A stretch of DNA of 64,000 nt from the NCBI GenBank assembly GCA_027491235.1, contig JAIXWO010000022.1, positions 248,001 through 312,000 on the forward strand. Direction: 5' to 3'. Positions 8,222-17,985 of the stretch are shown here, in pieces. The notes beneath the pieces were generated by a model, which did no database searches, was not told the DNA's origin, and was given only the letters and a program-made list of their open reading frames with translations. Origin of the DNA: Sphingomonadales bacterium (GTDB taxonomy: Bacteria; Pseudomonadota; Alphaproteobacteria; Sphingomonadales; Sphingomonadaceae). Positions within the stretch are counted from its first letter, which is position 1. Each line of letters begins with the position of its first letter. A program made the translations under genes and the position numbers.

Positions 8222-9226
8222 ATGGCGAAGGTTGCCATTAATGGGTTCGGACGCATTGGACGCAACGTGGCACGTGCCATTCTGGAGCGCCCCGATTGCG
8301 GCCTTGAGTTGGTTTCGATCAACGACCTTGCTGACGCCAAGTCGAACGCCATGCTGTTCAAGCGGGACTCGGTCCACGGCCCGTTCAGCGGCACGGTTGA
8401 AGTTGACGGTAATGACCTGATCATCAACGGCAAGCGCATTCATGTGACGGCTGAGCGCGATCCCGCCAATCTGCCCCATGGCGCAAACGGCATCGACATC
8501 GCGCTGGAGTGCACCGGCTTCTTCACGACCCGCGCTGGCGGCCAGAAGCATCTCGATGCAGGCGCAAAGCGCGTCCTGATCTCGGCACCCGGCAAGGAAG
8601 TTGATCTCACCGTCGTCTTCGGCGTGAACCATGACAAGCTGACGGGCGATCACAAGATCGTTTCCAACGCGTCGTGCACCACCAACTGCCTCGCGCCCTT
8701 CGCCAAGGTTCTGAACGATGCCATCGGCATTGAACGCGGCCTGATGACGACGATCCACGCCTACACCAACGATCAGAAAATCCTCGACCAGATCCATGAA
8801 GATCCGCGCCGTGCGCGTGCCGCCGGTATGTCCATGATCCCGACGACAACGGGCGCTGCCCGCGCGGTTGGTGAAGTGCTTCCTGAACTTAAGGGCAAGC
8901 TCGACGGCTCGGCCATCCGCGTGCCCACACCGAACGTTTCGGTCGTTGACCTGACCTTCACGCCAAAGCGCGACACTTCCAAGGAAGAAGTCAACGCTCT
9001 GCTGAAGGCGGCCGCTGAAGGCCCGCTGAAGGGTGTGCTCGGTTACACCGATGAGCCTTTGGTTTCGATCGATCTCAACCATGATGCGCACAGCTCAACC
9101 ATCGACAGCCTCGAAACGGCGGTCATCGACGGCAAGCTCGTCCGCGTGCTTTCCTGGTATGATAACGAATGGGGCTTCTCCAACCGCATGGTCGACACGG
9201 CTGGCGTGATGGCAAAGCTGATCTAA
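8222..9226 (+). CDS. gap: Glyceraldehyde-3-phosphate dehydrogenase, type I
   Basis: 334 aa. NAD-binding [12 protein letters not shown], catalytic Cys152 in [12 protein letters not shown], [13 protein letters not shown], and C-terminal [13 protein letters not shown] are all present. It oxidises glyceraldehyde-3-phosphate to 1,3-bisphosphoglycerate in glycolysis. The ATG at 8222 is preferred over 8216 because GGGAGA at 8210-8215 abuts 8216 but is well spaced from 8222. It lies between tkt and pgk; a palindromic repeat separates it from pgk. Confidence 0.96.
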   Translation: MAKVAINGFGRIGRNVARAILERPDCGLELVSINDLADAKSNAMLFKRDSVHGPFSGTVEVDGNDLIINGKRIHVTAERDPANLPHGANGIDIALECTGFFTTRAGGQKHLDAGAKRVLISAPGKEVDLTVVFGVNHDKLTGDHKIVSNASCTTNCLAPFAKVLNDAIGIERGLMTTIHAYTNDQKILDQIHEDPRRARAAGMSMIPTTTGAARAVGEVLPELKGKLDGSAIRVPTPNVSVVDLTFTPKRDTSKEEVNALLKAAAEGPLKGVLGYTDEPLVSIDLNHDAHSSTIDSLETAVIDGKLVRVLSWYDNEWGFSNRMVDTAGVMAKLI

Positions 9227-9230
9227 CACT

Positions 9231-9317
9231 CCGTTTGTCCTGGGCTTGTCGAAGGACTGTCCTTTCGCTTTGATGCAAAGTTGAAGGACAGGGCTTCGAC
9301 GGGCTCAGCCCAAATGG
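9231..9317. repeat. Palindromic intergenic repeat, TGTCGAAGG family (copy 1)
   Basis: The left arm starts CCGTTTGTCCTGGGCTTGTC and runs into GAAGGACTGTCC. The right arm is its inverted partner (GGACAGGGCTTCGACGGGC, ending CCAAATGG), around a short AT-richer centre. The element fills the gap-pgk spacer and ends 14 bp before the pgk start, so its hairpin would sit in the mRNA between the two genes. Confidence 0.85.
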
Positions 9318-9331
9318 TTTTGGGGATTATC

Positions 9332-10522
9332 ATGACGTTCAAAACCCTCGACGATATGGGCGATCTGACAAGCAAGCGTGTGCTTGTTCGCGAAGACCTG
9401 AATGTGCCGATGGCCGACGGACAGGTGACGGACGACACGCGCCTTCGTGCGGCGGCGCCGACGATCCTTGAATTGGCGGACCGCGGGGCAAGGGTTATGG
9501 TTCTCGCGCACTTTGGTCGTCCCAAGGGTCAGCCCTCGGAAGAGTTTTCGCTGAAAAAGGTCGTCGCGCCGTTCTCACACGTGCTTGGCCGTCCCGTCCG
9601 TTACATTGACTGGGAGGGGGACAAGGCCGCCGTGGCCACGCTGGCCGATGGCGAGATTGCGGTACTTGAGAACACCCGCTTCTTCGGTGGCGAGGAAAAG
9701 AACGATCCAGCCGTTGTCGAACGCTTCGCCAGCCTTGGCGACCTTTACGTGAATGACGCCTTCTCCGCCGCGCACCGCGCCCATGCCTCGACAGAAGGGC
9801 TGGCCCACGTCCTGCCGGCTTTTGCCGGGCGGTCGATGGAGGCTGAGCTTGTCGCGCTTGAAAAGGCGCTGGGGTCCCCGGAAAAGCCCGTCGCGGCTGT
9901 CGTTGGTGGGGCAAAGGTCTCCTCCAAGCTCGACGTGCTTAAGCACCTTGTCGAGCGCGTTGATCATCTGATCATCGGCGGCGGCATGGCCAATACCTTC
10001 CTCGCCGCACGCGGGATCGATGTGGGCAAGTCGTTGTGTGAGCATGACCTGACAGGCACCGCAGATGAAATCCTTGATGCGGCGGATAAGGCCGGATGCA
10101 CCGTGCATCTGCCCTATGACGTTGTCGTCTCCAAGGAATTCGCCGCCAACCCGCCGTCGCTGCGGACATGCAACGTGCATGAGGTTGCAGCGGACGAGAT
10201 GATCCTTGATGTTGGCCCGGCGGCTGTTGAGGCGCTGGCGGATGTATTGAAGACCTGCCGCACGCTCGTTTGGAACGGCCCGATGGGCGCGTTTGAGACT
10301 GTCCCGTTCGACAAGGCGACAGTGGCGCTTGCCCGGACGGCGGCAGCGCTCACCAAAGAAGGCTCGCTGGTGTCCGTCGCGGGTGGTGGCGATACTGTCG
10401 CCGCGCTGAACCATGCAGGCGTCGCCGGTGACTTCAGCTTCGTCTCGACAGCAGGCGGCGCGTTTCTGGAATGGATGGAGGGACGCGTGCTTCCCGGCGT
10501 CGCCGCGCTCCAGAAGGACTAA
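9332..10522 (+). CDS. pgk: Phosphoglycerate kinase
   Basis: 396 aa, normal length. It transfers phosphate from 1,3-bisphosphoglycerate to ADP. Seen: [35 protein letters not shown]-type [27 protein letters not shown], and the C-terminal nucleotide loop [15 protein letters not shown] 9332 gives the standard MTFKTLDDM start; an open frame runs further upstream to 9281, but those codons come from the palindromic repeat. A strong terminator follows at 10529. Confidence 0.96.
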   Translation: MTFKTLDDMGDLTSKRVLVREDLNVPMADGQVTDDTRLRAAAPTILELADRGARVMVLAHFGRPKGQPSEEFSLKKVVAPFSHVLGRPVRYIDWEGDKAAVATLADGEIAVLENTRFFGGEEKNDPAVVERFASLGDLYVNDAFSAAHRAHASTEGLAHVLPAFAGRSMEAELVALEKALGSPEKPVAAVVGGAKVSSKLDVLKHLVERVDHLIIGGGMANTFLAARGIDVGKSLCEHDLTGTADEILDAADKAGCTVHLPYDVVVSKEFAANPPSLRTCNVHEVAADEMILDVGPAAVEALADVLKTCRTLVWNGPMGAFETVPFDKATVALARTAAALTKEGSLVSVAGGGDTVAALNHAGVAGDFSFVSTAGGAFLEWMEGRVLPGVAALQKD

Positions 10523-10528
10523 TTCGAT

Positions 10529-10563
10529 CATCCCGGAAAGCTCTGTTTTCCGGGATGTTTTTT
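10529..10563 (+). terminator. Rho-independent terminator after pgk
   Basis: Perfect 11-bp stem CATCCCGGAAA (10529-10539) with TTTCCGGGATG (10547-10557), a seven-base loop, followed by a run of six T. It closes the tkt-gap-pgk unit. Confidence 0.9.
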
Positions 10564-10601
10564 GCACAACACCGCATTCGAATGCAGCGAAGGACAAGAA
10601 G

Positions 10602-11498
10602 ATGACAGACCCGAAAATGATGGAAAAAATTGCCAGCGGCAAAGGCTTTATCGCAGCACTGGACCAGAGCGGCGGCTCCACACCGAAGGCGTTGCTTGGC
10701 TACGGCATTGAAGAGAGCGCCTATAACGGCGACGATGAGATGTTCGCGCTGATCCACCAGATGCGCAGCCGCATCATTTCCTCGCCCGCCTTCACCGGTG
10801 ACAAGGTTGTCGGCGCGATCCTGTTTGAAAAGACGATGGACGGTCAGGTCGGCGGCAAGCCCACGCCTGCCGCGCTTTGGGACAAGGGTGTTGTTCCCTT
10901 CATCAAGATCGACAAGGGTCTGGAAGACGAAGCCAATGGCGTCCAACTGATGAAGCCGATGCCGGAGCTCGATGCGCTTCTCGCCAAGTCAAAGGCGCTC
11001 GGCGTGTTCGGCACCAAGGAGCGCTCGGTCATCAACCTCGCCAACCGCGAAGGCATCGCCGCCATCGTGAAGCAGCAGGTCGAAATCGGTCTTCAGGTAC
11101 TTGCAGGCGGTCTCGTCCCGATGCTGGAGCCCGAAATCAACATCAAGAGCCCGGAACGCGCTGACTGCGACGCGATCCTGCTCGATGAGATGGTCAAGGC
11201 GCTCGACGCCATGCCGGGCACCGATAAGGTCATGCTGAAGCTCAGCCTGCCGGTCACACCGGGCCATTTCGACGCGCTCGTCGATCATCCGCGCGTCCTG
11301 CGCGTGGTTGCGCTCTCGGGTGGCTTCAAGCGCCCCGAAGCGTGCGTTGAGCTCGCCAAGAACCGCGGCATCATCGCCAGCTTCAGCCGCGCGCTTCTGG
11401 AAGATCTGCGTCATCAGATGACCGATGCCGAGTTTGATGCGTCGCTGGGGTCTGCCATTGGTGACATCTATACGGCGTCGACCAGCAAGACGGCGTAA
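10602..11498 (+). CDS. Fructose-bisphosphate aldolase, class I
   Basis: 298 aa, the size of bacterial class I (Schiff-base) aldolases, not the zinc-dependent class II form. Seen: GKGFIAALDQSGGSTPKAL, SSPAFTGDKVVGAILFEKTM, LVPMLEPEINIKSP, and VMLKLSLPVTPG with the probable Schiff-base Lys213; then VVALSGGFKRPEAC. It splits fructose-1,6-bisphosphate to the two triose phosphates and supports glycolysis with the neighbouring gap and pgk. AAGGA lies upstream of ATG 10602. The open frame extends further upstream through the pgk terminator, which is not coding. Confidence 0.94.
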   Translation: MTDPKMMEKIASGKGFIAALDQSGGSTPKALLGYGIEESAYNGDDEMFALIHQMRSRIISSPAFTGDKVVGAILFEKTMDGQVGGKPTPAALWDKGVVPFIKIDKGLEDEANGVQLMKPMPELDALLAKSKALGVFGTKERSVINLANREGIAAIVKQQVEIGLQVLAGGLVPMLEPEINIKSPERADCDAILLDEMVKALDAMPGTDKVMLKLSLPVTPGHFDALVDHPRVLRVVALSGGFKRPEACVELAKNRGIIASFSRALLEDLRHQMTDAEFDASLGSAIGDIYTASTSKTA

Positions 11499-11508
11499 GC
11501 GGTTGATT

Positions 11509-11610
11509 CATTCCCGTTTGTCCTGAGCCTGTCGAAGGGCGGTCCTTTTCTGTTCACCTGAACCAAAAAGAATAGAACGATCCTTCGACAAGCTCAGGAT
11601 GAGCGGAATG
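11509..11610. repeat. Palindromic intergenic repeat, TGTCGAAGG family (copy 2)
   Basis: Inverted arms beginning CATTCCCGTTTGTCCTGAGC and ending CTCAGGATGAGCGGAATG, each carrying the shared core GTCGAAGG / CCTTCGAC, around an A-rich centre. Lies between the aldolase gene and thiE. Confidence 0.85.
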
Positions 11611-11656
11611 AGGGTGGGGCTTACACTCCCGGGCCCACCGCCCTATAGCGCCCGCC

Positions 11657-12340
11657 ATGGACGATCTTGAACTCCCCGAAGTGCCCGAGGGCTTTGCTGA
11701 ACGCTTTGCGCGCGAAGACCGTGAGCCGGCCGAACTTTACCTCATCTCGCCGCCATCTATCGATGCAGCTTTCACCGACCGTTTGAAAGCGGCGTTAGAC
11801 GCCGGGCCAATTGCGGCTTTCCAGCTGCGGCTGAAAGACATGGACGAGCATGCCATCGCCCGGGCGGCCGAAACCGTCCAGAAACTGTGTGCCGAACGCG
11901 ACGTGGCCTTCATCATTAACGACAGCATTGCGCTGGCCAAACGGCTGGGAGCGGATGGTGTCCATCTGGGGCAGGATGATGGCGACCCGCGTGAGGCCCG
12001 CGATGTGCTGGGCCGTGACGCGCAGATCGGCGTGACGTGCCACAATAGCCGCCATTTCGCGATGGAAGCGGGGGAGGCGAGCGCAGACTATGTTGCGTTT
12101 GGCGCCTTTTACCCAACGACAACCAAAGAGGTTCAGCATCAGGCGGATCCGGCCATTTTGAGCTGGTGGACCGTTGTGTCACCTATTCCGTGCGTCGCCA
12201 TTGGCGGCATTACGGCTGCCAATGCAGCGCCGCTTGTGGCGGCAGGCGCGGACTTCATCGCGGTTTCTGGCGCGGTTTGGAACGATCCTGCCGGAGAGTC
12301 GGCCGCAGTTGCCGCCCTTTTGAAGGCGATAGGGCACTGA
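11657..12340 (+). CDS. thiE: Thiamine phosphate synthase
   Basis: 227 aa. TIM-barrel enzyme joining HMP diphosphate and thiazole phosphate in thiamine synthesis. Seen: LYLISPP, AFQLRLKDMDEHA (canonical QlR-K), FIINDSIALAKRLGADGVHLGQDD with the Mg-binding aspartates, IGVTCHNSRH, YVAFGAFYPTTTKE, and the phosphate loop VAIGGITAANAAPLVAAGADFIAV. About 25 residues precede the usual start of the barrel; no shorter start with a better ribosome site is obvious. Thiamine diphosphate is the cofactor of the nearby transketolase, though the genes are separated by a terminator. Confidence 0.9.
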   Translation: MDDLELPEVPEGFAERFAREDREPAELYLISPPSIDAAFTDRLKAALDAGPIAAFQLRLKDMDEHAIARAAETVQKLCAERDVAFIINDSIALAKRLGADGVHLGQDDGDPREARDVLGRDAQIGVTCHNSRHFAMEAGEASADYVAFGAFYPTTTKEVQHQADPAILSWWTVVSPIPCVAIGGITAANAAPLVAAGADFIAVSGAVWNDPAGESAAVAALLKAIGH

Positions 12341-12410
12341 GCGCCCCTTGCCGGAACGGGCCGCTTGGGCTAGTGGCGCGTCCGCTCTTTCAAATTCGTA
12401 CAGGTGACTC

Positions 12411-12974
12411 ATGAAGATCAGCGGCGTGGACATCCGTCCCGGCAACATCCTTGAATTCGAAGGCGGCCTTTGGCGCGCCGTGAAGATCCAGCACACGCAG
12501 CCGGGCAAGGGTGGCGCGTATATGCAGGTCGAACTGAAGAACCTGATTGACGGCCGCAAGAGCCAGAACCGCTTCCGCTCCTCTGAAACCGTGGAACGCG
12601 TCCGCCTCGACACGAAGGACTTCCAGTTCCTCTATGTCGATGGCGACATGCTCGTCTTCATGGACAAGGACAATTACGACCAGATCACGCTGCCCGCTGA
12701 TATGCTCGGCGATGCGGCCGCCTTCCTGCAGGACGGGATGGAAGTCGTGCTCGAACTCTATGATGAGCGCCCGATTTCGGTGCAGCTGCCGGATCAGGTC
12801 GAAGCCACGGTCGTCGAAGCCGACGCCGTGGTGAAGGGACAGACGGCGTCGTCGTCCTATAAGCCTGCTTTGCTCGACAATGGCGTCCGCGTCATGGTGC
12901 CGCCGCACATCACGGCCGGCACGCGCATCGTCGTTGATGTCTATGCGCAGGAATATGTGAAGCGCGCGGATTAA
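12411..12974 (+). CDS. efp: Translation elongation factor P
   Basis: 187 aa, three-domain EF-P. Domain I carries the loop [12 protein letters not shown] with Lys33 at the tip that in many bacteria is modified to help peptide bonds at polyproline stretches. Domain II-III features are [32 protein letters not shown] and the C-terminal signature [19 protein letters not shown]. No modification enzyme (EpmA/EarP) is encoded in this window. It follows thiE by 70 bp and precedes suhB. Confidence 0.96.
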   Translation: MKISGVDIRPGNILEFEGGLWRAVKIQHTQPGKGGAYMQVELKNLIDGRKSQNRFRSSETVERVRLDTKDFQFLYVDGDMLVFMDKDNYDQITLPADMLGDAAAFLQDGMEVVLELYDERPISVQLPDQVEATVVEADAVVKGQTASSSYKPALLDNGVRVMVPPHITAGTRIVVDVYAQEYVKRAD

Positions 12975-12989
12975 GCCACGATCTTCGCT

Positions 12990-13060
12990 CACCGTTAGTC
13001 CCGAGCGAAGTCGAGGGATGTTGAAGCGGTAGATGTCTCGACTTCGCTCGACACGAACGG
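12990..13060. repeat. Palindromic intergenic repeat, GAGCGAAGTCGAG family
   Basis: Left arm CCGTTAGTCCCGAGCGAAGT(CGAG) and right arm TCTCGACTTCGCTCGACACG(AACGG) are inverted, with about 20 bases between. Related in layout to the TGTCGAAGG repeats but with a different core. It sits directly upstream of the suhB GTG start. Confidence 0.8.
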
Positions 13061-13069
13061 AAATAAATA

Positions 13070-13882
13070 GTGCCAGCCCATTCCGGTATCATGACCGTCA
13101 TCGAACGCGCCGCGCGCAAGGCGGGGGGCAAGCTGCGCCGCGACTTTAACGAAGTGCAGCATCTGCAGGTCAGCCGCAAAGGCCCGGCGGATTTCGTGTC
13201 GAAGGCAGACATTGCGGCCGAACGCACCATCTATGACGAACTGGTCAAGGCGCGGCCGGACTGGAATTTCCTGTTCGAAGAAGCGGGTGAAATCGTCAAC
13301 AATCCGGATAAGCCACGGTTCATCATTGATCCACTCGATGGCACCACCAATTTTCTTCACGGTATTCCGCACTTTGCAATCTCGATTGCTGTGGAAGAAG
13401 AACTGACTGGCGGCCGCCGGGAAGTCACGACCGCGCTCGTTTACAATCCGATGACGGATGAGAGCTTCTGGGCTGAAAAGGGGCGGGGTGCCTGGCTGCA
13501 GGACCAGCGCCTGCGCGTCTCCTCGCGTCGGGATATGGCCGATGCACTCATTGCCACGGGTATTCCCTTCATGGGCCATGGCGACATGGGCGAATGGGTC
13601 CGTATCTTCGGCGCCGTCGCCCCCAATGTGGCAGGTATCCGCCGTTTTGGCGCGGCCTCGCTCGATCTCGCTTGGGTGGCGGCAGGCCGTTATGACGGCT
13701 TTTGGGAAAGCAAGCTCCAGCCTTGGGATGTGGCCGCAGGCATACTCCTCGTCCGGGAAGCAGGCGGCTTTGTGACGGACTTCCGTGGTGGAGAGCGTTG
13801 CATGGAACGTCAGGAGTATCTGGCAGCCAATGATGGCCTTCATTCCAAGCTGCATAAGCTCGTCGCGGGCGCGCTCCGCTAA
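13070..13882 (+). CDS. suhB: Inositol monophosphatase family protein (SuhB-like)
   Basis: 270 aa. Metal-dependent phosphatase fold: IIDPLDGTTNFLHGIPHFAI (motif A, Mg-binding aspartates) and LQPWDVAAGILLVREAGG (motif B). N-terminal ISVSRKGPADFVSKADIAAE-like segment (QVSRKGPADFVSKAD) is typical of SuhB. Starts at GTG 13070; ATG 13091 (MTVIERAARKAGG) is an alternative. Besides hydrolysing inositol-1-phosphate, SuhB proteins in other bacteria act in rRNA antitermination; which role applies here cannot be seen from sequence. Confidence 0.9.
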   Translation: MPAHSGIMTVIERAARKAGGKLRRDFNEVQHLQVSRKGPADFVSKADIAAERTIYDELVKARPDWNFLFEEAGEIVNNPDKPRFIIDPLDGTTNFLHGIPHFAISIAVEEELTGGRREVTTALVYNPMTDESFWAEKGRGAWLQDQRLRVSSRRDMADALIATGIPFMGHGDMGEWVRIFGAVAPNVAGIRRFGAASLDLAWVAAGRYDGFWESKLQPWDVAAGILLVREAGGFVTDFRGGERCMERQEYLAANDGLHSKLHKLVAGALR

Positions 13883-14062
13883 GTTGAATATCGTAAGTAG
13901 AGCATACGGAATGGGCCCGATTTCGCGCCCTTCCTGTGTTGCTGTGTAAGTTTATCCCCGACGGGGCTCTAAAATGGCCCTTAGTGTGCTTGCGATAGGC
14001 CGTTTGCTGGCCTAAAGCCGCGGCGATTCCGGTTTCCTGCCGGACCATGGGAAAAGTCGATT

Positions 14063-14440
14063 ATGTCTTCGGTCGCTGCCGGATATCTGCCGATTTTGCT
14101 GTTTCTGGCAATCGCACTGATCTTGTCGAGCGCGTTTGTGTTTCTGCCGATGGCGATCTCACGCCTGACAGGCACGCACAATCCGACGCCGGAAAAGCTC
14201 ACCGAGTATGAATGCGGCTTTCCCGCCTTTGAAGGCAGCCGGGCGCAGTTTGACGTGCGCTTCTACCTTGTCGCCATCCTGTTCATCGTTTTCGATCTGG
14301 AAGCAGCCTTCCTGTTCCCCTGGGCGGTGAGCCTGGAATGGACGGGCTGGGCCGGTTGGACGGGCATGATGATATTCCTGGGTGAACTGGTTCTCGGCCT
14401 TGTCTATGCTTGGAAGAAGGGAGCGCTCGAATGGGAGTAG
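14063..14440 (+). CDS. nuoA: NADH-quinone oxidoreductase subunit A
   Basis: 125 aa with three membrane helices. The conserved loop is [20 protein letters not shown] followed by [20 protein letters not shown], the hallmark of NuoA/ND3. First gene of the complex I operon; the 180-bp spacer upstream should hold the promoter (I see no decisive -35/-10 pair; a weak GGGC/GCCC hairpin near 13914-13928 could end suhB). Its stop overlaps nuoB by 10 bases. Confidence 0.96.
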   Translation: MSSVAAGYLPILLFLAIALILSSAFVFLPMAISRLTGTHNPTPEKLTEYECGFPAFEGSRAQFDVRFYLVAILFIVFDLEAAFLFPWAVSLEWTGWAGWTGMMIFLGELVLGLVYAWKKGALEWE

Positions 14441-14970
14441 ATCTTACGGTAGCTCCGCCGCCCGGGACACTTCCCGATCTGAGCTTTTTCAACGGTCTGA
14501 ACGATGAGTTGTCCAATAAGGGCTTCCTCGTCGTGTCGACCGAAGAGCTGTTCCAATGGGCGCGCACGGGTTCGCTCTGGTGGATGACGTTCGGTCTGGC
14601 GTGCTGCGCTGTGGAAATGATCCACGTGAACATGCCGCGCTATGACCTTGAGCGTTTTGGCGCTGCCCCACGCGCCTCTCCGCGTCAGTCGGACGTGATG
14701 ATTGTCGCTGGCACGCTCTGCAACAAGATGGCTCCCGCCCTGCGTCGTGTGTACGATCAGATGTCGGACCCGAAATATGTCATTTCGATGGGCAGCTGCG
14801 CCAATGGTGGCGGCTATTACCACTATAGCTATAGCGTCGTGCGCGGATGCGATCGCATCGTGCCGGTGGACATCTACGTTCCTGGTTGCCCGCCGACCGC
14901 CGAGGCGTTGCTTTACGGTATCATGCAGTTGCAGCGGAAAATCCGCCGTGAAGGCACGGTGACCCGGTGA
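14431..14970 (+). CDS. nuoB: NADH-quinone oxidoreductase subunit B
   Basis: 179 aa. Holds the N2 4Fe-4S cluster: [29 protein letters not shown] and [12 protein letters not shown] supply the four cysteines. ATG 14431 is used; it overlaps nuoA and is preceded by GAAGGGAG. Peripheral arm of complex I, close to the quinone site formed with NuoD. Confidence 0.97.
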   Translation: MGVDLTVAPPPGTLPDLSFFNGLNDELSNKGFLVVSTEELFQWARTGSLWWMTFGLACCAVEMIHVNMPRYDLERFGAAPRASPRQSDVMIVAGTLCNKMAPALRRVYDQMSDPKYVISMGSCANGGGYYHYSYSVVRGCDRIVPVDIYVPGCPPTAEALLYGIMQLQRKIRREGTVTR

Positions 14971-15584
14971 GCCATTCCGCCCCCCGTTATGCCAGCAACG
15001 ACGGCGTTGCTGACGCGATTGCCAAGGCACTTGGCAAGGATGTTGTCAGCATCGATGAAGTGCATGGCGAAATCGCCGTCACGGTCGTCACATCGCGTCT
15101 CGTCGAGGCGATGACTGCCTTGCGCGATGAATGTGCCTATCAGCAGCTGATGGAAATCGCTGGCGTCGACTGGCCCGATCAGGACCCGCGCTTTGAGGTG
15201 GTCTACTGCCTCCTGTCGCTGACCAAGAACCACCGCATCCGCGTCCATGTCCGCACCAATGAAGACGTACCTGTACCGTCTGTCACGGGCATCTGGCCGG
15301 TCGCCGGCTGGCTGGAGCGCGAAGTGTTCGACATGTACGGCGTGCTGTTCGAAGGCAATTCGGACCTGCGTCGCATCCTGACCGACTATGGCTTCCAGGG
15401 GCATCCGCAGCGCAAGGACTTCCCGCTGACCGGCTTTGTCGAGCTGCGCTATTCCGAAGAGCATAAGCGGGTGATGTATGAGCCCGTCACGCTCGCCCAG
15501 GATTTCCGCTCGTTTGATTTCATGTCGCCCTGGGAAGGGGCTGACTATGTGCTGCCGGGCGATGAAAAGGGAGAAGCCAAGTGA
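14967..15584 (+). CDS. nuoC: NADH-quinone oxidoreductase subunit C
   Basis: 205 aa. Contains the 30-kDa subunit core: [44 protein letters not shown] and [23 protein letters not shown] start overlaps the nuoB stop as GTGA. Separate gene, not fused to nuoD as in some enterobacteria. Confidence 0.96.
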   Translation: MSHSAPRYASNDGVADAIAKALGKDVVSIDEVHGEIAVTVVTSRLVEAMTALRDECAYQQLMEIAGVDWPDQDPRFEVVYCLLSLTKNHRIRVHVRTNEDVPVPSVTGIWPVAGWLEREVFDMYGVLFEGNSDLRRILTDYGFQGHPQRKDFPLTGFVELRYSEEHKRVMYEPVTLAQDFRSFDFMSPWEGADYVLPGDEKGEAK

Positions 15585-16792
15585 GCCTGTCCCCCGATCT
15601 CGCGCCGACCACCACCGGCGAAGACATTCAGAACTACACGATCAACTTCGGCCCGCAGCACCCGGCGGCGCACGGCGTGCTGCGTCTGGTCATGGAACTG
15701 GACGGTGAAATCGTCGAGCGGCTCGACCCGCATGTCGGCCTGCTGCACCGCGGCACCGAAAAGCTGATCGAGTATAAGACCTACCTGCAGGCGCTGCCGT
15801 ACTTCGACCGGCTCGATTATTGCTCGCCGCTCGCGATGGAACACAGCTATGTGCTCGCGATCGAGAAGATGCTCGACTGCGACGTGCCGCTGCGCGCGCA
15901 ATATCTGCGCGTACTGTTCGCGGAGCTGACGCGCATCTGCAACCACATGCTCAACCTCGGGTCGCACGTCATGGACGTGGGCGCGATGACGCCGAACCTG
16001 TGGCTGTTCGAAATCCGCGAGGATTGCCTCAACTTCTTTGAGCGTGCCTCCGGCGCCCGTATGCACGCAGCCTGGTTCCGCCCCGGCGGCGTCCATCAGG
16101 ATGTGCCGCTCAAGCTGCTCACCGACATCGGCGACTGGCTCGACAAGCGGATGCCAACCCTGTTCGAAGACGCGATCAGCCTCGTGGCCGACAACCGCAT
16201 CTTCAAGCAGCGCAACGTTGATATCGCTGTCGTGTCGAAGGACGATGCGATCAAGTGGGGCTTTTCCGGCCCGATGATCCGAGGTGCGGGCATTCCCTGG
16301 GATATCCGCAAGTCGCAGCCTTATGACGTCTATGACCGCATGGAGTTTGACATTCCGGTCGGCACCAAGGGCGATTGCTATGATCGCTTCATGGTCCGCG
16401 TGGAAGAAGTCCGCCAGTCGGTCCGCATCATGAAGCAGTGCCTTCGCGACATGCCCGAAGGTCCGGTTCTGACCGAAGACCGCAAGGTCGCCCCGCCCAA
16501 GCGCGGCGAAATGAAGCAGTCGATGGAAGCGCTGATCCACCACTTCAAGCTCTACACAGAGGGCTTCAAGGTGCCGGAAGGCAGCGTCTATGTCGCGACC
16601 GAAAGCCCCAAGGGTGAATTCGGCGTCTATCTGGTGTCCGACGGCACCAACAAGCCTTACCGCTGCAAGATCCGCCCGACGGCCTTCTCGCACCTGCAGG
16701 CGATGGACTTCATGAGCCGCGGCCACATGCTCGCCGATACGACCGCCATCCTCGGCGCGCTCGACATCGTGTTTGGGGAGTGTGACCGGTGA
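15581..16792 (+). CDS. nuoD: NADH-quinone oxidoreductase subunit D
   Basis: 403 aa. 49-kDa subunit: [50 protein letters not shown], and the C-terminus [20 protein letters not shown] and DIVFGECDR. Forms the quinone pocket with NuoB. GTG start overlaps nuoC (GTGA) and its own stop overlaps the next small gene (GTGA). Confidence 0.97.
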   Translation: MSLSPDLAPTTTGEDIQNYTINFGPQHPAAHGVLRLVMELDGEIVERLDPHVGLLHRGTEKLIEYKTYLQALPYFDRLDYCSPLAMEHSYVLAIEKMLDCDVPLRAQYLRVLFAELTRICNHMLNLGSHVMDVGAMTPNLWLFEIREDCLNFFERASGARMHAAWFRPGGVHQDVPLKLLTDIGDWLDKRMPTLFEDAISLVADNRIFKQRNVDIAVVSKDDAIKWGFSGPMIRGAGIPWDIRKSQPYDVYDRMEFDIPVGTKGDCYDRFMVRVEEVRQSVRIMKQCLRDMPEGPVLTEDRKVAPPKRGEMKQSMEALIHHFKLYTEGFKVPEGSVYVATESPKGEFGVYLVSDGTNKPYRCKIRPTAFSHLQAMDFMSRGHMLADTTAILGALDIVFGECDR

Positions 16793-16971
16793 TCGTTCGG
16801 GAAGTCTTTATCCTGATTGCCGTGCTGGCTGGCTTCGCATCTGCGGTTGCATCTTATCTCTTTGCCTTCCACGGCGAGGTTCCTGTGAAGGAAGTGGCGT
16901 CGACGAGCTTTGCCGGAACCATCGGCGTCTATGTTGGTCGCTGGCTCGAAAGGGGTCTGGCCCGTGGTTGA
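16789..16971 (+). CDS. Small one-helix membrane protein inside the nuo operon (60 aa)
   Basis: Not recognised. The GTG start overlaps the nuoD stop (GTGA) and its own TGA lies within the next gene's start region, the same tight coupling as the nuo genes, which argues it is translated. Residues 4-27 form one transmembrane helix ([20 protein letters not shown]); the rest ([20 protein letters not shown], then [10 protein letters not shown]) is short and polar with a basic end. It could be an accessory or assembly factor of complex I, but there is no direct evidence. Confidence 0.7.
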   Translation: MIVREVFILIAVLAGFASAVASYLFAFHGEVPVKEVASTSFAGTIGVYVGRWLERGLARG

Positions 16972-17317
16972 TCGGAGCGCCATCGCGCAGGCCATGATCG
17001 CCGCCTATAACGCGCAGGACGTGGACACTTACGTCTCGTACATGACCGACGCGGCTTGCGAAGCCAACTATCGCGGTGACGTGGTGCGTGAGGGCAAGGA
17101 AGGCACGCGGTCTGGTCTTGCTGCCGCGTTCGCACGCTGGCCGGAAAATCATGCCGAGATCGTCCATACACAGGCGGTCGGCGATTTTGTGGTGATGCGG
17201 GAACATGTCAACCGTGGCCCTGCCACCGACGGTTCTCCGCTGGTCGATCCCTTTGAGGTGGTCGCTGTCTATTCCTTTGAAGGCGACAAAGTGTCGCGCG
17301 TGGAGTTCATCCGCTAA
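16964..17317 (+). CDS. SnoaL-like / NTF2-fold protein inside the nuo operon
   Basis: 117 aa from GTG 16964, which overlaps the end of the preceding gene. N-terminal AIAQAMIAAYNAQDVDTYVS followed by YMTDAACEANYRGD, GKEGTRSGLAAAFARWPENH and a strand-rich second half (FVVMREHVNRG, VVAVYSFEGDKVSRVEFIR) give the alpha+beta cone of the SnoaL-like family. These folds act as small isomerases, hydrolases or ligand binders; none is a known complex I subunit. The gene ends in a one-base overlap with nuoE (TAATG), so it is expressed with the operon. Confidence 0.82.
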   Translation: MVDRSAIAQAMIAAYNAQDVDTYVSYMTDAACEANYRGDVVREGKEGTRSGLAAAFARWPENHAEIVHTQAVGDFVVMREHVNRGPATDGSPLVDPFEVVAVYSFEGDKVSRVEFIR

Positions 17318-17985
17318 TGGCTGACGCAGTTCAAATTCCGGACGAAGCCGAAGTCCGCGCGCGCTGGGGCAGCTTTGCCTTCACGCCTGCGGTGATGGAA
17401 AAGGCGCAGACGATCATCGCGCGCTATCCCGCTGGCCGTCAGGCATCGGCCGTCATGGGCCTGCTCGATCTGGCGCAACGTCAGGTGGGCGAAGAAACGA
17501 ACACGCAGGGCTGGCTGCCGGTTCCGGTGATCGAATATGTCGCCGCCCAGCTCGATATGCCGTATATGCGCGTTTATGAAGTCGCGACCTTCTACACCAT
17601 GTACAACATGGCGCCGGTCGGGAAATTCCACGTGCAGGTCTGCGGCACCACGCCGTGTATGCTGCGCGGGTCGGACGATGTTCTGGCCGCGTGCAAGTCC
17701 AAGGGCCTCGTCAAGGGCGGCACGACCGCAGACGGCCTGTTCACCCTGAACGAAGTCGAATGTCTGGGCGCCTGCGCCAATGCGCCGATGGTGCAGATCA
17801 ACGACGACAATTTCGAAGACCTGACCTTTGACAGCACGGTGGCCCTGCTCGACGCTCTGGCGGCGGGCAAGCCGGTGAAGATCGGCCCGCAGATCGACCG
17901 TCAGACGAGCTGCCCCGAAGGCGGCGCGACGTCGCTGAAAGAGATGGCCACAGCAAACCACGATTATCGGGGGGAATGGAAGTGA
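17317..17985 (+). CDS. nuoE: NADH-quinone oxidoreductase subunit E
   Basis: 222 aa. Thioredoxin-like 24-kDa subunit with the 2Fe-2S (N1a) cysteines in [11 protein letters not shown] and [11 protein letters not shown]. It also has [20 protein letters not shown]. The C-terminal 40 residues, including a [11 protein letters not shown] stretch, extend beyond the usual domain as in other alphaproteobacteria. It overlaps nuoF by four bases. Confidence 0.96.
   Translation: MADAVQIPDEAEVRARWGSFAFTPAVMEKAQTIIARYPAGRQASAVMGLLDLAQRQVGEETNTQGWLPVPVIEYVAAQLDMPYMRVYEVATFYTMYNMAPVGKFHVQVCGTTPCMLRGSDDVLAACKSKGLVKGGTTADGLFTLNEVECLGACANAPMVQINDDNFEDLTFDSTVALLDALAAGKPVKIGPQIDRQTSCPEGGATSLKEMATANHDYRGEWK

Noticed and set aside
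9281-9331. Longer pgk start
   Set aside because: These codons come from the palindromic repeat, and the standard PGK N-terminus begins at 9332.
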